Assembly: GCA_022495995.1 (NCBI GenBank)
Contig: JAFEMH010006973.1
Span: forward strand, 1 to 64,000
Direction of reading: 5' to 3'
Source: Adenophora triphylla var. japonica
Lineage: Eukaryota > Streptophyta > Magnoliopsida > Asterales > Campanulaceae
Length of the DNA: 64,000 nucleotides
Below the pieces are notes generated by a model that ran no database searches, was not told the origin of the DNA, and saw nothing but the letters and a program-made list of their open reading frames with translations. Both the position numbers and the translations under genes were made by a program. Every line of letters begins with the position of its first letter. The first letter of the stretch is position 1. Shown here piece by piece: positions 21,015-34,185 of the stretch.

Positions 21015-23617
21015 TTCACTCCCCCTTAAAGAAAAATTCGTCCCGAATTTTTAAACACACTTACCTTACTACTCAAATAACCACATATAACTCTCACGCC
21101 TCTCGGATTTCCGAAACCCAAGTGGCTTCTTCACTAATATAATTCTTCCACTACACTCTCGCAACTCAAATATTCTAGGTTTTGAATTCCCGGGTTTGAT
21201 TCTAATACCACTCAATGGTTCTTTCACATAAGTTACATCACATGGACAACCTCGGTTGAAAAACTCAAGAAAGGATCATCAAGACTCTTCTCCACTTCAA
21301 TGCTGCATCCGACGTCACTTCAACTAAGGTTACACGAACTTCTCAAAATAAATGAAAATCCATCGAATGCCCCCATAACACCTTCTCGAGAGTCTGGATG
21401 GTTCTCTCTGTCTGATCAATCCATCGAAAAATGTACGCAAAACTGAACGCATCTGGAAGTCCCAAAGTTTCGTACTCAGTCTTCCCACAACCGCAATAAG
21501 AATCTCGAATCTCGATCTGATATAATATAGTGATTAATACTCCGTAGAATCGACCAATTCTCTCGCCCATACCATTATGTTAACTTCCTTTCAGTAGTTT
21601 ATTCCTCTTGGTATAAATGAGCCGACTTGACAAATATATCCACTATGCTTCTAACACGTCCATTTCCTTTGATGTCGAAGGTAGTCCCGTTATAAAATCC
21701 CTCACAATGTCTTCTTGATTCTCATTCTTCTAACTTTCTTCAATGTTGGATACATCTTCAACCCCTCGAATACATCGCAATTCTCAAGTTATGATCTTCC
21801 CCTAAAATAGATCTATTTTTCTCTTGTGAATATGGTACACCAATTATGTCGTTGAAGATTAATATTCTATCAGTCTCCAATACCATATCCTCGATCCTTC
21901 CATCTTGAAACGGTTAGATAATTCCCTTAATTCCGAGTCATTTGTTGAACTTCCGTAGGATCTTCATATCGGATAGGTGTAGCTCGAACATTCGCAATTA
22001 ATGTCTCATCTTGCAATTCACAGGACAACAATATTGGTAATAAAGCCTTTCGACTAATCATATCTGCAACTACAGTAGCCTTCTTGAATGTGATGTAATA
22101 ACGCAATTAAGTTCTTTTAATGCTTCCAACCATTTCTCTACCTGTTGTTAAATCCCCTCTGATAAAATAAATACTTCAATTCTTGTAATTAGTGCCAATC
22201 TCAAAGTTAACTTCATATAAAGGATGTTTCCACTTAAGTAACGCAAAATAGTCGTAATCCATTCCACGCTTCTGCTGCGCCACTCTGATTCCCTCGAAGC
22301 ATAAACTATCGCCTTCCCAGTATGTATAAAGCACAACCCAGTCTTTCTTTTGACGCGTATATGACAATTACAAGTTCACATCCATCAAGTAGGGTAAAGA
22401 GCGAAACTATAGTCAATCTATTCTTCAATTCTGCAAAACTGGTTTCACCCTTTCGCATTCCACAAACCTGATACTCCCTTCAAAATTAATTGGATTGCTG
22501 GTGTTATAGTTCCTGGAAATCCCTCAATACTCTTTTGATAATAACCTGCCAGATCTAGCAATTACAGAATTCTAACACTGCCGAAGGTTGTTCCATTTGA
22601 TCAGGGTTTCAGTCCTCACAAAAATTTAATACAATAGCTCCTCGAGTCATACTCACTCTTACTGAATTTCACCAACATTTGATCCTCCCGAAACATAGAT
22701 AACCTAACTTGCAGTTGATTTTCAAAAATCTTTCCACGACTCTGAATATACAAAGATAGAATCCATCGAGCTGACCACTAAGATATCAAAATCGGGTTTT
22801 AAAATTCTACTCATTATATTTACAACACAGCCAATGCCCTTCTATAAGGTGTTTTGGATATGGGCAACAACCCTGACATCAGATCAATACGGAATTCTAC
22901 CGCCCTAACTGGCGGCATAAAATACTCTGGTAAAGACACTTCACCAATTCATTTACCACCGGTATGCAAGATATTTCAAGTGACTTTTACTCAGTCTAAT
23001 ACATACCCCAATTAACCCTCACATTATTTAAACTATACTTTTCGACATTTAATGCATATATGACATAAATATCAATTAATAACTTATCTGCCTCAACTAA
23101 ACACAGAGGCAATTCAACCATAGATAAGGAGACTCAATTCTTGCGACAGTCCTCCCCAAACACAACAACTACTTTACCAATTCAGGTCAAGTATAACCAT
23201 AATTCACGGATTGGTATATCTACCACATCCACTGGCAATACATGCCCACATAATCACGACTACCATGATAATCAAGTATGATTCGAGGTACTCTCCTATA
23301 GGAGTAGACACCTCCAGCACATAAGGCAACTCTGAGGCAATTTATGCAAATAAAAGCAGACATACAATGCCACATAATAATGAGGTGAACGGGGATTCAT
23401 ACAAGTATTGCCCCTACTTCCTGAGACAGGTAAGATACTTCTAATGATAGCGGAGGAATCTCTCCATATTATTCACATTTCCTTGACACCTTGGTTGATC
23501 ATTACTATTTTTCGCCATTGAACAAATTCCTGCATTAACACTCGGCGTCAGGTATCACACACTCCCCCTTAGACACGACTTCTACCCTTGACTTCTAACC
23601 TAAGATCTGATACCAAC
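21015..23617 (-). pseudogene. Gypsy-1 internal region: pol relics, gag mostly lost
   Basis: Minus-strand fragments can be recognised in order from the primer-site side. A gag start codon lies at 23518 but only about 20 codons precede a jump to the protease-side sequence that in Gypsy-2 follows gag. An RNase H relic at 22148-22367 reads GKAIVYASRESEW and a degraded ...KHPLYEVNF. An integrase relic at 21343-21570 reads TERTIQTLEKVL, the usual ...QTDGQTERTIQTLE motif. Every frame is broken by stops and shifts. A functional pol of this family is over 1000 residues; nothing close to that remains. Confidence 0.8.
23604..23616 (-). promoter_or_regulatory. Gypsy-1 primer binding site
   Basis: The complement reads TGGTATCAGATCT, one base inside the right LTR; matches the tRNA-Met primer type except at its 3' end. 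Confidence 0.75.
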
Positions 23618-26345
23618 TTTGGGGCCTCCCTAACTCCGGGACCTATAAACTCGTGCCCCAGCTGGAGGGTCCCCAAACCATCTCCTAAAATTCTTAAAAC
23701 TTTTTGTTTAAAAAATTGGAAAATTGAATAACTTTTGAAAAAAAAACGACATGACCTTTTTACTAGGAGATGATATCCACCTGCTTTAATTTACAACAGT
23801 ACAACTAATAATATTTATAAACCTTTATACACAACTCTTTTCCCAAAGAATAACAACAACCACAAGCTCCCATCTCCCAAACACTAAACGTACCATGACA
23901 ACCCAGAAGACGGTCCAACTCCCTTCCGGCCTCATCGGTCTGGTCTACCTGTCTCAGCTGGAACTAAAAAAAATTAAAGGGAGAAGGGGTGAGAAAGAAT
24001 CTCAGTAAGCTATTATGCATGCATCAAGATGCCAAATAAGATGCAACACATAAACAAGTTGTTCAACATCATATTTGGAATACGGTAAACACATTACGTT
24101 ACCTGACCTTACCTTTTCCCGTCTGAACAATAAGTCGTACTACATAGGTATGGGCATACATCCTCATGGGAACCCATCCTCTATATGTGTGAACGGCTTA
24201 GGCCTATTCACGCCTTACAAGACCCATTTTTTAGGGAACCATGTAAGGTATCAGTATCCTATGAACTGCTTAGGCATATCCATAGTAACTGAGCCCCAAA
24301 CTGTGGCCACAGTAGGGGAGGAGGTCACAGGTATAATGTAATCCGAGCACCTTATGGAACAATTTCTCATAAGTGATCGTATTCCATTATACCCCCAAAA
24401 TTAGATGATTACAACACATCATTTTCATATACAAGCACATAACAGTTACTTGAAATCAAATCCACACATTGGGATAAAAATATATAACATGGTACAATTA
24501 CTCATGTTAACAACATATACAACATGGTACAATTACTCATATTTAAATCTCAATTAGTGTAACATATATATATAAACACTAATGAGTCAATATGATCCAC
24601 ATATGGTATTCATACTCAATCAACTGGAATCATGCAACATGTAATTTAATAATCTTAAATAACAACAATTCAGCAACAGGGTATTAATCCTCCTGTTCAA
24701 CTAATAGAGAAGTGCAACATTTATTTCATGCACTAAATAAATCAATAACCATGTATAATTAATTACATATGGCACAAAGTAAATCTAGTAAGCCCGAGAT
24801 ATCCGTGTCGCACTATTAAACACTCCCTATAAAGGTTTCATAATCATTTACCAAGTTTTTATTAACTTTGGTTCAAGTTCCACAATTGCCTCTCGACCGA
24901 TTTCAAGCCAATATTTAAAGCCTTTCCCAATATCCGTTTTGCCCAAGTAAAACATGGTTGTGAAGTATTAATGTTCTACTAGTATAATAGTTAAAGAGGG
25001 TTCACTTATGTTCTAAGTTGATTGGGTTTCTAGGCTTTGGAAAATGATTCAAAGTATACAGGGCATGGCACGACTCGTGCCCTTTGGCACGACTCGTGCC
25101 ACTGCAGGCCCATTTTAATCAGCAAGGGTGACACTTTTTACACGACTCGTTCTCACGAGTGGCCAAAGGGCACGACTCGTGCCCCTTGGCACGACTAGTG
25201 CCAAGGCCAAATTCAGACACCAGATTCAGCACATCAGCAACAGCCCCAAAACAAAAGCCAATTTTCCACTTCACCAAGCTATGCCAACAGACCAAAACCA
25301 GTTCATATACCATTTTGTCCTCCAACTATATTCAACCCATGCCATAGAACATATACACCATGCCCAATCAAACTATTTCATTGCCCTTTGTCATGTTATT
25401 CAACCCATAAACCTACTCTCTCCAAGCCCTATACATATATATACCACCTTCCCAAATTAACCCAACCATTTTATCACCCTTTTCTCTACTACTTTCCAAC
25501 ACCCTATTTAAACATTTCAGAACCCAATTAACCATGTAAAAATCATTAAAATTCACTTGTCCCTCAAAATTTTCCAAAACCTTAACATACTCATTCCACA
25601 ATCCATTTTCCTTTTATTTTATTCCTACAACCCAAAATAAATTCCAAAATTTAACAAAAATCAAATATTTTGATCCCGTAATACCAAATATCATTTAGAA
25701 CACATAATATCAACATTTATATTAATATGATCAAATAATAGAAAGGAATCATAATAACTTACTCAAAATATGCCGAAATAAAAAGACGATTTGATTCGCT
25801 CCAAATGTTCTTCTCGGATTCCTGATCGCTCCGCCGCAGTCGGATCGTAAATCGGATTAACGGTTGATTTTTAGGAATTTTTGAAAGAAATTAAATCAAA
25901 AGGATTTTGGGACGGAAGAAATGAATTTTCTCTTTTTCTTTCTCTTCTCCTCGAGCCTTTCTCTGGAATGATCCGGAACATGAAGGAATGAAGGGGATAT
26001 ATATAACCCCAAGTTACCCCTTAGCCCTTTTAGAATTCAAGGTATTTCATTTAACTATCTTAGGCTTCCCTTTTGACACCTAGGCCCTTCAACCTTTTAT
26101 AAAAAATTTTATTTAATTTTCAAAAATTAAAATATTAACTATCAAAATATTATTTATTTCATTTAGACATTAAATACTTAAAATTAATTTATTAGCATCA
26201 CTAAAATGTCAAATCAATTATTAAAATGTTAAAACTAACACATAAATATCTCACTTATTATGAAATGCAACCAATAAAATGTTACGGCCCCGCTCCACGT
26301 GCCCAACACGTGAGTAAAATGGTGCCTAGGTTTCGGGTCGTGACA
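23618..26345 (-). repeat. Gypsy-1 right (5') LTR
   Basis: Same length as its partner. Its outermost TG (plus-strand left end) is mutated to TT. The palindromes are at 25067-25204; here the third full motif keeps CTCGTG where the left LTR has CTCATG, while another is CTAGTG instead of CTCGTG. Confidence 0.85.
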
Positions 26346-26350
26346 CAAAG

Positions 26351-27623
26351 GGCAAAGCAGAAACCGTTCCCACTTGTGCTGTCGTGGCTGCAACAACAGA
26401 AGGTTCAGAGAAAGCGAAGAATGTAGCAGAGAATGAACAGACAGATCTGATCGCTCTAGATGAGAGGGCCCACTCTAAGATTATCAGGTGTCTTGATGAT
26501 GATGTTCTAGCGGATATACCAAATAGCGATTTCGGAGGTGCTTTGTGGCTTGCGTTGGAAGACATGTATTTGACACGATCATTGACCAACAAGCTATATC
26601 TAAAGAAGATGTTATATTCTCTCCGAATGCAGGAAGGTTGCTAATGAGGATGCTGCATTAATGCTTCTTGTTTCCTTTCCTTTATCATATGAGCACTACG
26701 CTGACTCTAGTATCAGTGGTAAGGAGACAGTGAATCTAAAGGAGGTGAAATCCTCGCTCAATACTAGAGAGTTACATCGTAAGGCAAGCGGTAATCGTGG
26801 TACAGATAATCAGACAACATGTTTGGTTGTAGAAGGCAGCAGGAGTTCTGGCAGTAAACAGAAGAAAAAGAAATCTTCTAGCAAGAAGGGTCCAGAACCT
26901 GATGATATTGTAATTACTTCAAGGGAAAGGAACATTGGAAGACAGAATGTCATATGAAGAAGCGAGGCGAGCCTCCAAATCGCAATGAAGCTAATGCTGC
27001 TGCAATTGATACGATCAGCTTTGATGGGGATTATGCTCTATTGATAGAAGAATCTTCAAAATATTCGAATTCGTGGATTCTTGATTATGAGGCTTCTTAT
27101 CATATCAGATCGAGTAGAGAGTGGTTTACAAACTATGAGAAGGTAGATGGTGGTAAATTCGTATGGCCAACAGTGTTACTTGCATCGTGGTTGGTATTGG
27201 ATCTATCAAGTTGAGGACTCATGATGGTAAGTTCTGTACTTTGAACGATGTGAGGCATATTCCACAGATGACTAAGAACCTGATATCTCTTAGTCAGCTC
27301 GACAACAAAGGGTAAAGTTTCAAAGGTAAATGGGAGTAGTTTATGTCTACAAAGGTTCTGAAGTTATTCTGAAAGGCCTTAAGAGGAGCTCCTTGTATTT
27401 CTTCCAAAGAAGGACGCTTACTGGGTCAGTATTGGTTGCATCGTCTGAAGTGGTCAAGGAGGATATGACCAAGTTGTTTCATATTAGGCTTGGGCACGTG
27501 AGCATTAGAGATGCATATATTGGCTAATCATGGTCTTCTATGTGGCCATAAGGTCAAAGACCTTAAGTTCTGCGAGCATTGTGTACTTAGGAAGATGCAG
27601 CGAAGCAAGTTTCCTAAGGGGGT
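26351..27623 (+). pseudogene. Copia-A gag C-terminus, protease and pre-integrase
   Basis: UBN2-type gag continues (IIRCLDDDVLADIP, ALWLALEDMYLTRSLTNKLY) to about 26640. A zinc-knuckle region at 26909-26950 has its second cysteine replaced (CNYF instead of CNYC in copy B) and lies in a shifted frame. The protease motif at 27074-27103 reads WILDYEASYH, so the catalytic D-S/T-G is destroyed. A pre-integrase HxxxH segment (HIRLGH) and FCEHC-like sequence precede the Gypsy-2 insertion at 27628. Frames are broken near 26642, 26950, 27210 and 27315. A normal Copia polyprotein would read through all of this. Confidence 0.85.
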
Positions 27624-27628
27624 TCACA

Positions 27629-30419
27629 TGTGGACACCCCAACCCGGAACCTGACACGTGTCTCGAGCCGGAGAGTCCAAACTAAGAAAGACCACCTGTA
27701 ATTTTTTTCAAAAACTTTGAACTTAACTAAAAAGAACACAACTTGAACATTCACATTCTAACCATAACCTAACTCATCTTCACTTGGAGGAAAACAAAAC
27801 AAACTTTGGAAACCAAACTTACTTTAGTTACAATTTGCAAAAGCTTACTAATATAAGTTTGAAACAAAGCTTTTATATATACAACTCCACCAAGGAGTTT
27901 AAACCAAAATATAAATACAACTCTCATCTAGGACATATACATACCCAACAACCCAAAATACACGTACAAACTCCTCCCCGTCCTCACTGGCCGGGTCCAC
28001 CTGTCTCTGCGCAATCTAAAACAGTAAAGGGAAAAGGGTGAGAATAAATCTCAATAAGCTATTATGAATGCAACAATATGCCAATTAAGATGCATCACAC
28101 AATCAGGTACATCTCACACATTAGTAAAACAGTAAACACCTTCCGTTACCTTTGTTTACCTTTCCTTCTGAATCATAAGTTGTACCACGGTGGGAGCAAA
28201 ACTACACTCATTCTATGAATGCATTTTTACCAGAATCCATATCATATAACAGAGAGAGCTATTGTGATAAATCATCTTTAGTGAACTGCTTAGGCATATT
28301 CACATCTTATAAATCCCATTTCTGGGTAAGATATAAGAAATCAGCATTTCTATGAACTGACTGCACATATCCATAGAAGCTGAACCCCAGTCAGTGGCCA
28401 CAGAGGGGGAAAGGTCACATATATAATGTAATCCGAGCACCTTATGGAACAATTTCTCATAAGTGATCGTATTCCATTATACCCCCAAACATCAGCTGAT
28501 TAATACATATTCAAGCACATAATAGTTACTTGAAAAGAATCCACCAAAAGGGATAATAAAGTAACAACATGGTAAATCATACTCATGTTCAAACTAATAC
28601 CATAATGCAACATTTATTTCATTCACCATTTATATCATAACCATAGATATGAACTCAAGTAAGATCACAAGGCATCATAAACCAGCCCTACATGACCAAT
28701 GTGCAACAATATATAACCTCTATAAAGGTCCAAGATCAAATTATCATGTTGGATTTACTTTGGTTAAGTTACCAATCAAGGCTATCAAGCATTTTTCCAA
28801 CAATATTTAAAGCCCTTCCACAATTCTATTTTAACCAAGTAAGACCTCATTGTGTAGCTAAAGTGCTCTACTTTAATCTAAGTTAAAGAGGGTTCATTTA
28901 TATCCTAGGTAGATTAGGTTTATACAGCTTTGAAATTGGTTCAGAGTCACCAGGGCAGGGCACGACTCGTGCCCCAGGGCACGACTCATGCCCATTTGAC
29001 ACCCACCAGAATCAGTCGTCCCTAATAGGGCACGACTTAGGCTTAACTGTTGCACGACTCGTCTATCCCTCAAGGCACGACTCGTGCCCTTTGCCCAGAA
29101 TTCAGATTACAGCTGAAAACATCAGCAACCAACACCCATTTGACAATTACCAATTTACTCTGTTTTTAAGTGACCAAAGTCAGTACTAACAACAGTAATA
29201 CCACTCCCAAACTATTCCAACACCACCCAACATCATTTTAATACCAAACTTCATGTCAATTTGCAATGCAACAATTTCTATCAATGCCTTAAGACCATAA
29301 TATAACTATTAACCCATTTTCTTGCTATTTCAACAACCAACCAATACTCATTTCAATTCCACTTTTCCAAAACCCATCTTTCTAAATAAAAGTGTTCCAA
29401 AACACTAAAAATCATTTAAACCATATCAATAACAACAAAAATCATAAGATGAACACTTTTTGAAAGAAAATCATAATAACTTACTTAAATAGTGCGAAAT
29501 GGAATATTTATTTGACCGGCTCTACGCGATCCCCTCGTCGCCACGAACAAGAATCCGCAAACAGATTTGAAAACGAAGAAGTATTGAAGCCTCTAGAATT
29601 TTAGGAAGAAGGAGCTTAGGTTTTAGTTTTCATGGAGGTTTTTGGGTGAAGAAGATGGTACTGATTAAAGATGAAGTTTCCTTCATTTAAATGAGAGATA
29701 AACATTGAAAACTTACCCTTCACCTCCTCCAAGGATCTAAGGGAAAACCACTAACACCTCTACTCCTGTTCTTTACAACTAAGCACTAGGGATGACCAAA
29801 ACCGGTTTTGGGCCCGGTTCCGGTTCGGAAAATGTATGACCCTTAACCGGCCCGATTTGCTCACGGTTCCGGTTAATCCGGTTCCGGTTTTCTCCCCGGT
29901 TCATTCGGTTTCGGGCTTTTTCTGGTCCGGTTTCGTTCCGGTTCTATTGAAAAACAATGAATTTTCGTCCGGTTCCGGGCTTTTTCTGGTCCGGTTCACC
30001 ATTTTGGTGACCCTTAACTGGCCCGGCTCCAAACCGGTTGCGATTACCCCGGTTCCGATTTTCGTGACGGTTCATGGCGGTTTCGGGTTTTTCCGGTCCG
30101 GTTCCGATCCGATTTTCCGATTCCGGTCCGGTTTCGATCCGGTTTGGCCATCCCTACTAAGCACCTCACACTTTATAAACTTACTACTTTAAAAATTCCA
30201 ATTATTATAAATTAACTACACCCTTTATTTTTATTCCCTTTTAGACCCTTTAGTATTAAAGTTAATTCATTTTCATCCCAAGCTTCACATAAATCATCAA
30301 AACCTAAAATGAGCACATAAATTCACAAGTAGCATACAAAGCATAAAATAATATACTAGCCTTCCAACCCCACGTGCTCAACATGTGCTAAAGTAGTGCC
30401 TAATATTAGGGTCGTGACA
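27629..30419 (-). repeat. Gypsy-2 left (3') LTR
   Basis: Plus-strand ends are TGTGGACACCCC and GGGTCGTGACA. GC-rich palindromes (GGGCACGACTCGTGCCC and variants) lie at 28958-29093: two at the left of the cluster, one at the right. The block near 28425-28490 is shared with Gypsy-1 LTRs. Interrupted at 29787-30156 by a hAT element. Confidence 0.9.
29787..30156. mobile_element. hAT-type element inside one Gypsy-2 LTR
   Basis: Ends TAGGGATGACCAAAACCGG and CCGGTTTGGCCATCCCTA; perfect 8-bp duplications CTAAGCAC (29779-29786, 30157-30164). The partner LTR has a single CTAAGCAC at 36338-36345, the empty site. The interior is rich in CCGGTTCCGGTT words. It is related to the element at 15780-16457 in the ends and overall design. 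Confidence 0.92.
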
Positions 30420-33036
30420 CTCACTCCCCATTAAAGAAAATTCGCCCTGAATTTTAAACTTGCTTACTTGAATGATTAAATAAATAAGGTTACCTCCCGC
30501 ACACTTCAAATTACAACTTCCAAATAGCTTTCCCACTACATGATTCTTCTACACATTTTCCATAACCCAAATACTCTAGGAATTCAATTCCCTGATTTGC
30601 AATTCTAATAACTCTCAAAGGTTCTCCCATATATGTCAAATCCGCTTGAATATCATGGGTTGAAGAACTCCATACTAACGAAGGATCAGAAAGATGCTTT
30701 CTCCCTTACCATACTCCATACGTTACCAATTCAATGCTGAACTGAAAACTGCTATTATACGCAAACTCACTAAGGTTAGATAAACTTCTCAAGTTGAAAG
30801 AAAATCCATCACACACACATAACCTATTCTCAAGAATCTGGGTAGTTTTCTCTGTCTGCCCATCGGTCTGAGGATAAACCGCATCACTGAAACTCAGTTT
30901 GGAACACAAATTCTCACACAAAACTTCCCCAAAATCGCAATGAATCTTAGATTCTAATCTGATACAATGTTAATTGGTACTTCACGAGTTCAACTAATCT
31001 CACGCATGCACAATTTCTAACTTCTCCATCGCATATTTCGTTGATATAAGTAGAGAATGAACCAACTTGATCAATCTATCCACTATTACCCAGACGCATC
31101 CATCTTCAGCGACGTCGAAGGTAGTCCAGTTACAAAATATATCGCAATGCTTTCCCATTATAATCTTCTAACCCATCTTCAAATCTTGATACATCATCAA
31201 ACTTTCCAAATAAATTGCAACTCTAGATTTATGGTCTTCCTCTAAAACTGGTCTTTTAAATCTCTTGCAAAGACGGTATACAATTTCTGCCGTTGAAGGT
31301 TAAAGTTCCATCCTTATTCAATACAAAATCCTCGGTCTTCCATCTTGAAACGATTTGATAATCCTCTTAAATTCTGAATCATTTTGTTGAATTTCTTTAA
31401 GGTCTCCATATAATTATAGGTATAACTTGAACATTCGCAATAATATCTCACCTTGCTACTCAAAGGATATACATGTTGACACCTAAGCCTTTCGGCTAAT
31501 CGCATTTTCAATCACATTAACTTTTCCGGATGATATAAAATAACGCAATTAAAATCTTTTAATAGTTCCAACTATCGCCTCTGCCTGATGCTCACTTCCT
31601 TCCGCGGAACTAGATACTTCAAACACTTAGGATTGGTAACAAATCTCAAAGGGAGCTTCAAATAGATAAGGTTTCCACTTATATAGCGCAAAATAATCGC
31701 AGCCACTTCTGAGTCGATAATAGGATAATTCTACTTTCCCGAAGTTAACCTCCTCGCAGCATACGCTATCATCTATCCCTTTTGCATAATATCACAATTC
31801 AACTTTCCTTTGACGTATAACCGAAAATTGCAAAATTCTCACATCCATCAGGTAAGGTAAGGATCGGAGCTGCAATCATTCTTCTTCAACTTGATAATAC
31901 TGGCTTCCCGCAATATGCCTCACCATGGATACCTCCTTCTAAGCTAGTTTAGCCAATGGTTTTATAATTCTCAAGAATCCTTAGATAATCCTTCGGTAGC
32001 ACTTTCCAACCCAAAAAAAACTACGGACTGCTTTCATTAATGAAGGTTGATTCCATTGGACCATAGTCTAAATCTTCGAAAGATCCACAGTAACATCTGA
32101 GCTTAAGACTATAGAACCCAAAATTTGAAATCTTCCCGAGCCAACTCACCCTTGCTAACTTCGTAAACAATGGCCTCTCACAAAGGACCATTAACACAAT
32201 TTGTAAATGATTTTCATGATCTTCTCGGAACATTATTTAAAAAAGGATGTCATCCATAATAATTTCCATAAAGCCATCAAGATAAGGATTAAAATTCTGC
32301 TCATCATAACCATAAACAAAATTGATACCATTCTATAAGGTGTTATTGATATAGGCATTGAACCTGACATTAAATCAATACGTAATTCCACTTCCCAATC
32401 TGGAGACATATAATACTTCACTGAAAGCACCTCTACAATTTACCCACAACTAACACATGGAATACTCCAATGGAAGCACATTTACCATTTATTCATAATT
32501 AGCACATAAAATATTTCGAAGGACTTCTTACCCAAGTCTACCACATACCAAATAACCTTCACACTTTTTAACCAAACTTTTTCAACCTTTAATGCATATA
32601 TAACAAGAATACCACATAAAGGCTTATCTGTATCAAATACAAATATATGCAAATCAGGCATAGAAAAGGAGACTCGCTTCTTATGATAGTCTACCAAAGC
32701 ACAACGACTACTTAACCAATCCAGGTCAAGTATACATCAAAACCGCAAATTGGTAATCATACCAAGTCAACTGACAATACATGCCCAGCTATAACCACAT
32801 TGCACTTGTGGTAAATCAAAGAAGATTCGAGGTACTCTCTCATAAGAGCAGAAACCTCCAACACATAAAACAAATCTTAAGCAATATATGCCACATGAAA
32901 GCAAAATGAAGTGCCAAAAATGCATGAAATGAACCAGGATCTATAAAAGTATGACCCCTACTTCTGAGACAGGTATTATACCTCTAAAGACCGCTGAGGA
33001 ATCTATCCCACCAAGACTCAAAACAAAGACTCAACC
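30420..33036 (-). pseudogene. Gypsy-2 pol relic (protease, RT, RNase H, integrase)
   Basis: Decayed pol lies between gag and the left LTR. A protease relic at 32482-32760 reads DLDWLSSRCALVDYHKKRVS, the ...GMDWL...H...V.F region that follows the catalytic Asp. An RT relic at 32021-32430 reads DWEVELRIDLMSGSMPIS and then FREDHENHLQIVLMVL. Weak RNase H traces lie at 31600-31760. Integrase at 30706-30921 reads PQTDGQTEKTTQILE and LSEFAYNSSFQFSIE. Stops and frameshifts occur throughout and the RT catalytic block is not readable. Total length is too short for complete pol. Confidence 0.8.
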
Positions 33037-34086
33037 TTAGATCTTCTCTTTTGGATTCCCTTCATTGTCTCTTTTCATTCCACCTTTTTGCCCCCTTTGA
33101 CCGGTACCCGAAGCTAACCTCTGATGAAATTTAGGACAATTTTTCTTGTAGTGCCCCATTTCTCCACAATTCATGCATTTCCCTTGCTTGCTCCAATAAT
33201 TATCTTCGGAATGACCTATCCTCTTGCAATAACCACATACAAGCCCTGGCTGACTTGAAGTCGGACGAGTTGTCGGAGCCACCACATTTCCTCCTGTCGC
33301 TGTCTCCGGTGCTGACCCCCTTTGTTGTCCTCTACTCTGTCTAGAACCTTGGCCTTGGAATTTCTGTTTACTTTCACTTCCACCCTCAGATATACCCCGA
33401 TTCTCTTCAATATCATTCTCTATCCAATAAGCTCTATTCACCGCTGCCTGGAAATCTGTGAAGTCGTGTGTCAATAACTGCTTCTGGAACTCCAGCCTTA
33501 ACCCTTTCACGAACCAGTATACCCGTCTCTCTTCTTTCGGCACTAAATGGGAACAATATCGAGCTAATTCTGTAAACTTGGCAGAATACTGTGCTACGGT
33601 CATCGTTCCTTGCTCCAATCTCAGAAATTCTACCTCCTTCTTATCTCTTGTAACCATAGGAATGAAGTGATCCCGGAACTTGCGAGTGAAGTTCTCCCAC
33701 GTCTGCGGTGTATGGTCACGATCCCAACTGTCCTTCACTATATGCCACCAATGCTCGGCAGGTCCTTCCAATTTGAAAACTGCACACCTAACTTTTTCTT
33801 CGTCCGGGCTTTCCATTGCTGCGAATATCTTGTTCATAGCTTCAAGCCACCTTTCCGCCTTCAACGGGTCTGGATCCCCCTTAAAACTAGGTGGAGACAT
33901 CTTGACAAACTTCTCCAGTTCGGGCCCTTGACGACCCTCCTGATGGTGCTGTGCTTGGCCTCGAGCTGACATGCTTTGTAGAAACACTTTAAACATATCC
34001 ATCATCTCCGCATTTGGGTTTCCATTCCCCCCAGCATTGCCAACATTTCCCTGAGCCCTATGCTGACCGTCTTCATTACCAGCCAT
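33037..34086 (-). CDS. Gypsy-2 Gag polyprotein (capsid and two zinc knuckles)
   Basis: A 349-codon open frame starting at MAGNEDGQHR, 85 bp inside the primer site, as expected for a first gag codon. Residues about 60-215 form a Retrotrans_gag capsid domain (PPSFKGDPDPLKAERWLEAM, AVFKLEGPAEHWW, then TWENFTRKFRDHFIP and VAQYSAKFTELARYCSHLVP). A Gln/Gly/Arg-rich linker follows. Two nucleocapsid knuckles come next: CGYCKRIGHSEDNY, whose last cysteine is replaced by Tyr, and a canonical CMNCGEMGHYKKNC. The tail is Lys/Gly-rich. Gag coats element RNA in cytoplasmic particles. It ends with a stop at 33037 before the protease relic; an active element would need read-through or fusion here. It is the only long intact frame in the window and homologous to the frameshifted gag of Gypsy-3. 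Confidence 0.92.
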   Translation of the reverse strand: MAGNEDGQHRAQGNVGNAGGNGNPNAEMMDMFKVFLQSMSARGQAQHHQEGRQGPELEKFVKMSPPSFKGDPDPLKAERWLEAMNKIFAAMESPDEEKVRCAVFKLEGPAEHWWHIVKDSWDRDHTPQTWENFTRKFRDHFIPMVTRDKKEVEFLRLEQGTMTVAQYSAKFTELARYCSHLVPKEERRVYWFVKGLRLEFQKQLLTHDFTDFQAAVNRAYWIENDIEENRGISEGGSESKQKFQGQGSRQSRGQQRGSAPETATGGNVVAPTTRPTSSQPGLVCGYCKRIGHSEDNYWSKQGKCMNCGEMGHYKKNCPKFHQRLASGTGQRGQKGGMKRDNEGNPKEKI

Positions 34087-34170
34087 TGAATAAATCCTGC
34101 ATCAAACACTCGGCATAAATTATCACACACTCCCCCTTAAACTAGACATCTACCCTTAACCTCTAAACGA

Positions 34171-34183
34171 GGCTCTGATACCA
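34171..34183 (-). promoter_or_regulatory. Gypsy-2 primer binding site (tRNA-Met type)
   Basis: Complement TGGTATCAGAGCC, two bases inside the right LTR; the standard plant Ty3/Gypsy initiator-Met primer match. Confidence 0.88.
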
Positions 34184-34185
34184 AC

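Larger units (their letters stand above)
18287..26345 (-). mobile_element. Gypsy-1: Ty3/Gypsy element with deleted gag
   Basis: Two LTRs of exactly 2728 bp (18287-21014, 23618-26345) flank 2603 bp of internal DNA, with target duplications CAAAG at 18282-18286 and 26346-26350. Minus orientation follows from the primer site beside the right LTR (complement of GATACCAAC, TGGTATCAGA) and a polypurine tract beside the left LTR (GGGGGAGTGAA). The LTRs differ at few positions by eye, implying recent insertion, yet the interior lacks nearly all of gag and has only broken pol. It probably moved in trans. Confidence 0.9.

Noticed and set aside
18744..24341. 88-codon frame repeated at 18744 and 24075 with near-identical protein
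   Set aside because: Both copies sit at the same place in the two Gypsy-1 LTRs; conservation is explained by LTR identity, and the frame is antisense to the element.
29836..30192. 118-codon frame with Pro/Val/Ser repeats
   Set aside because: Translation of the CCGGTTCC repeat of the hAT element in the Gypsy-2 LTR.
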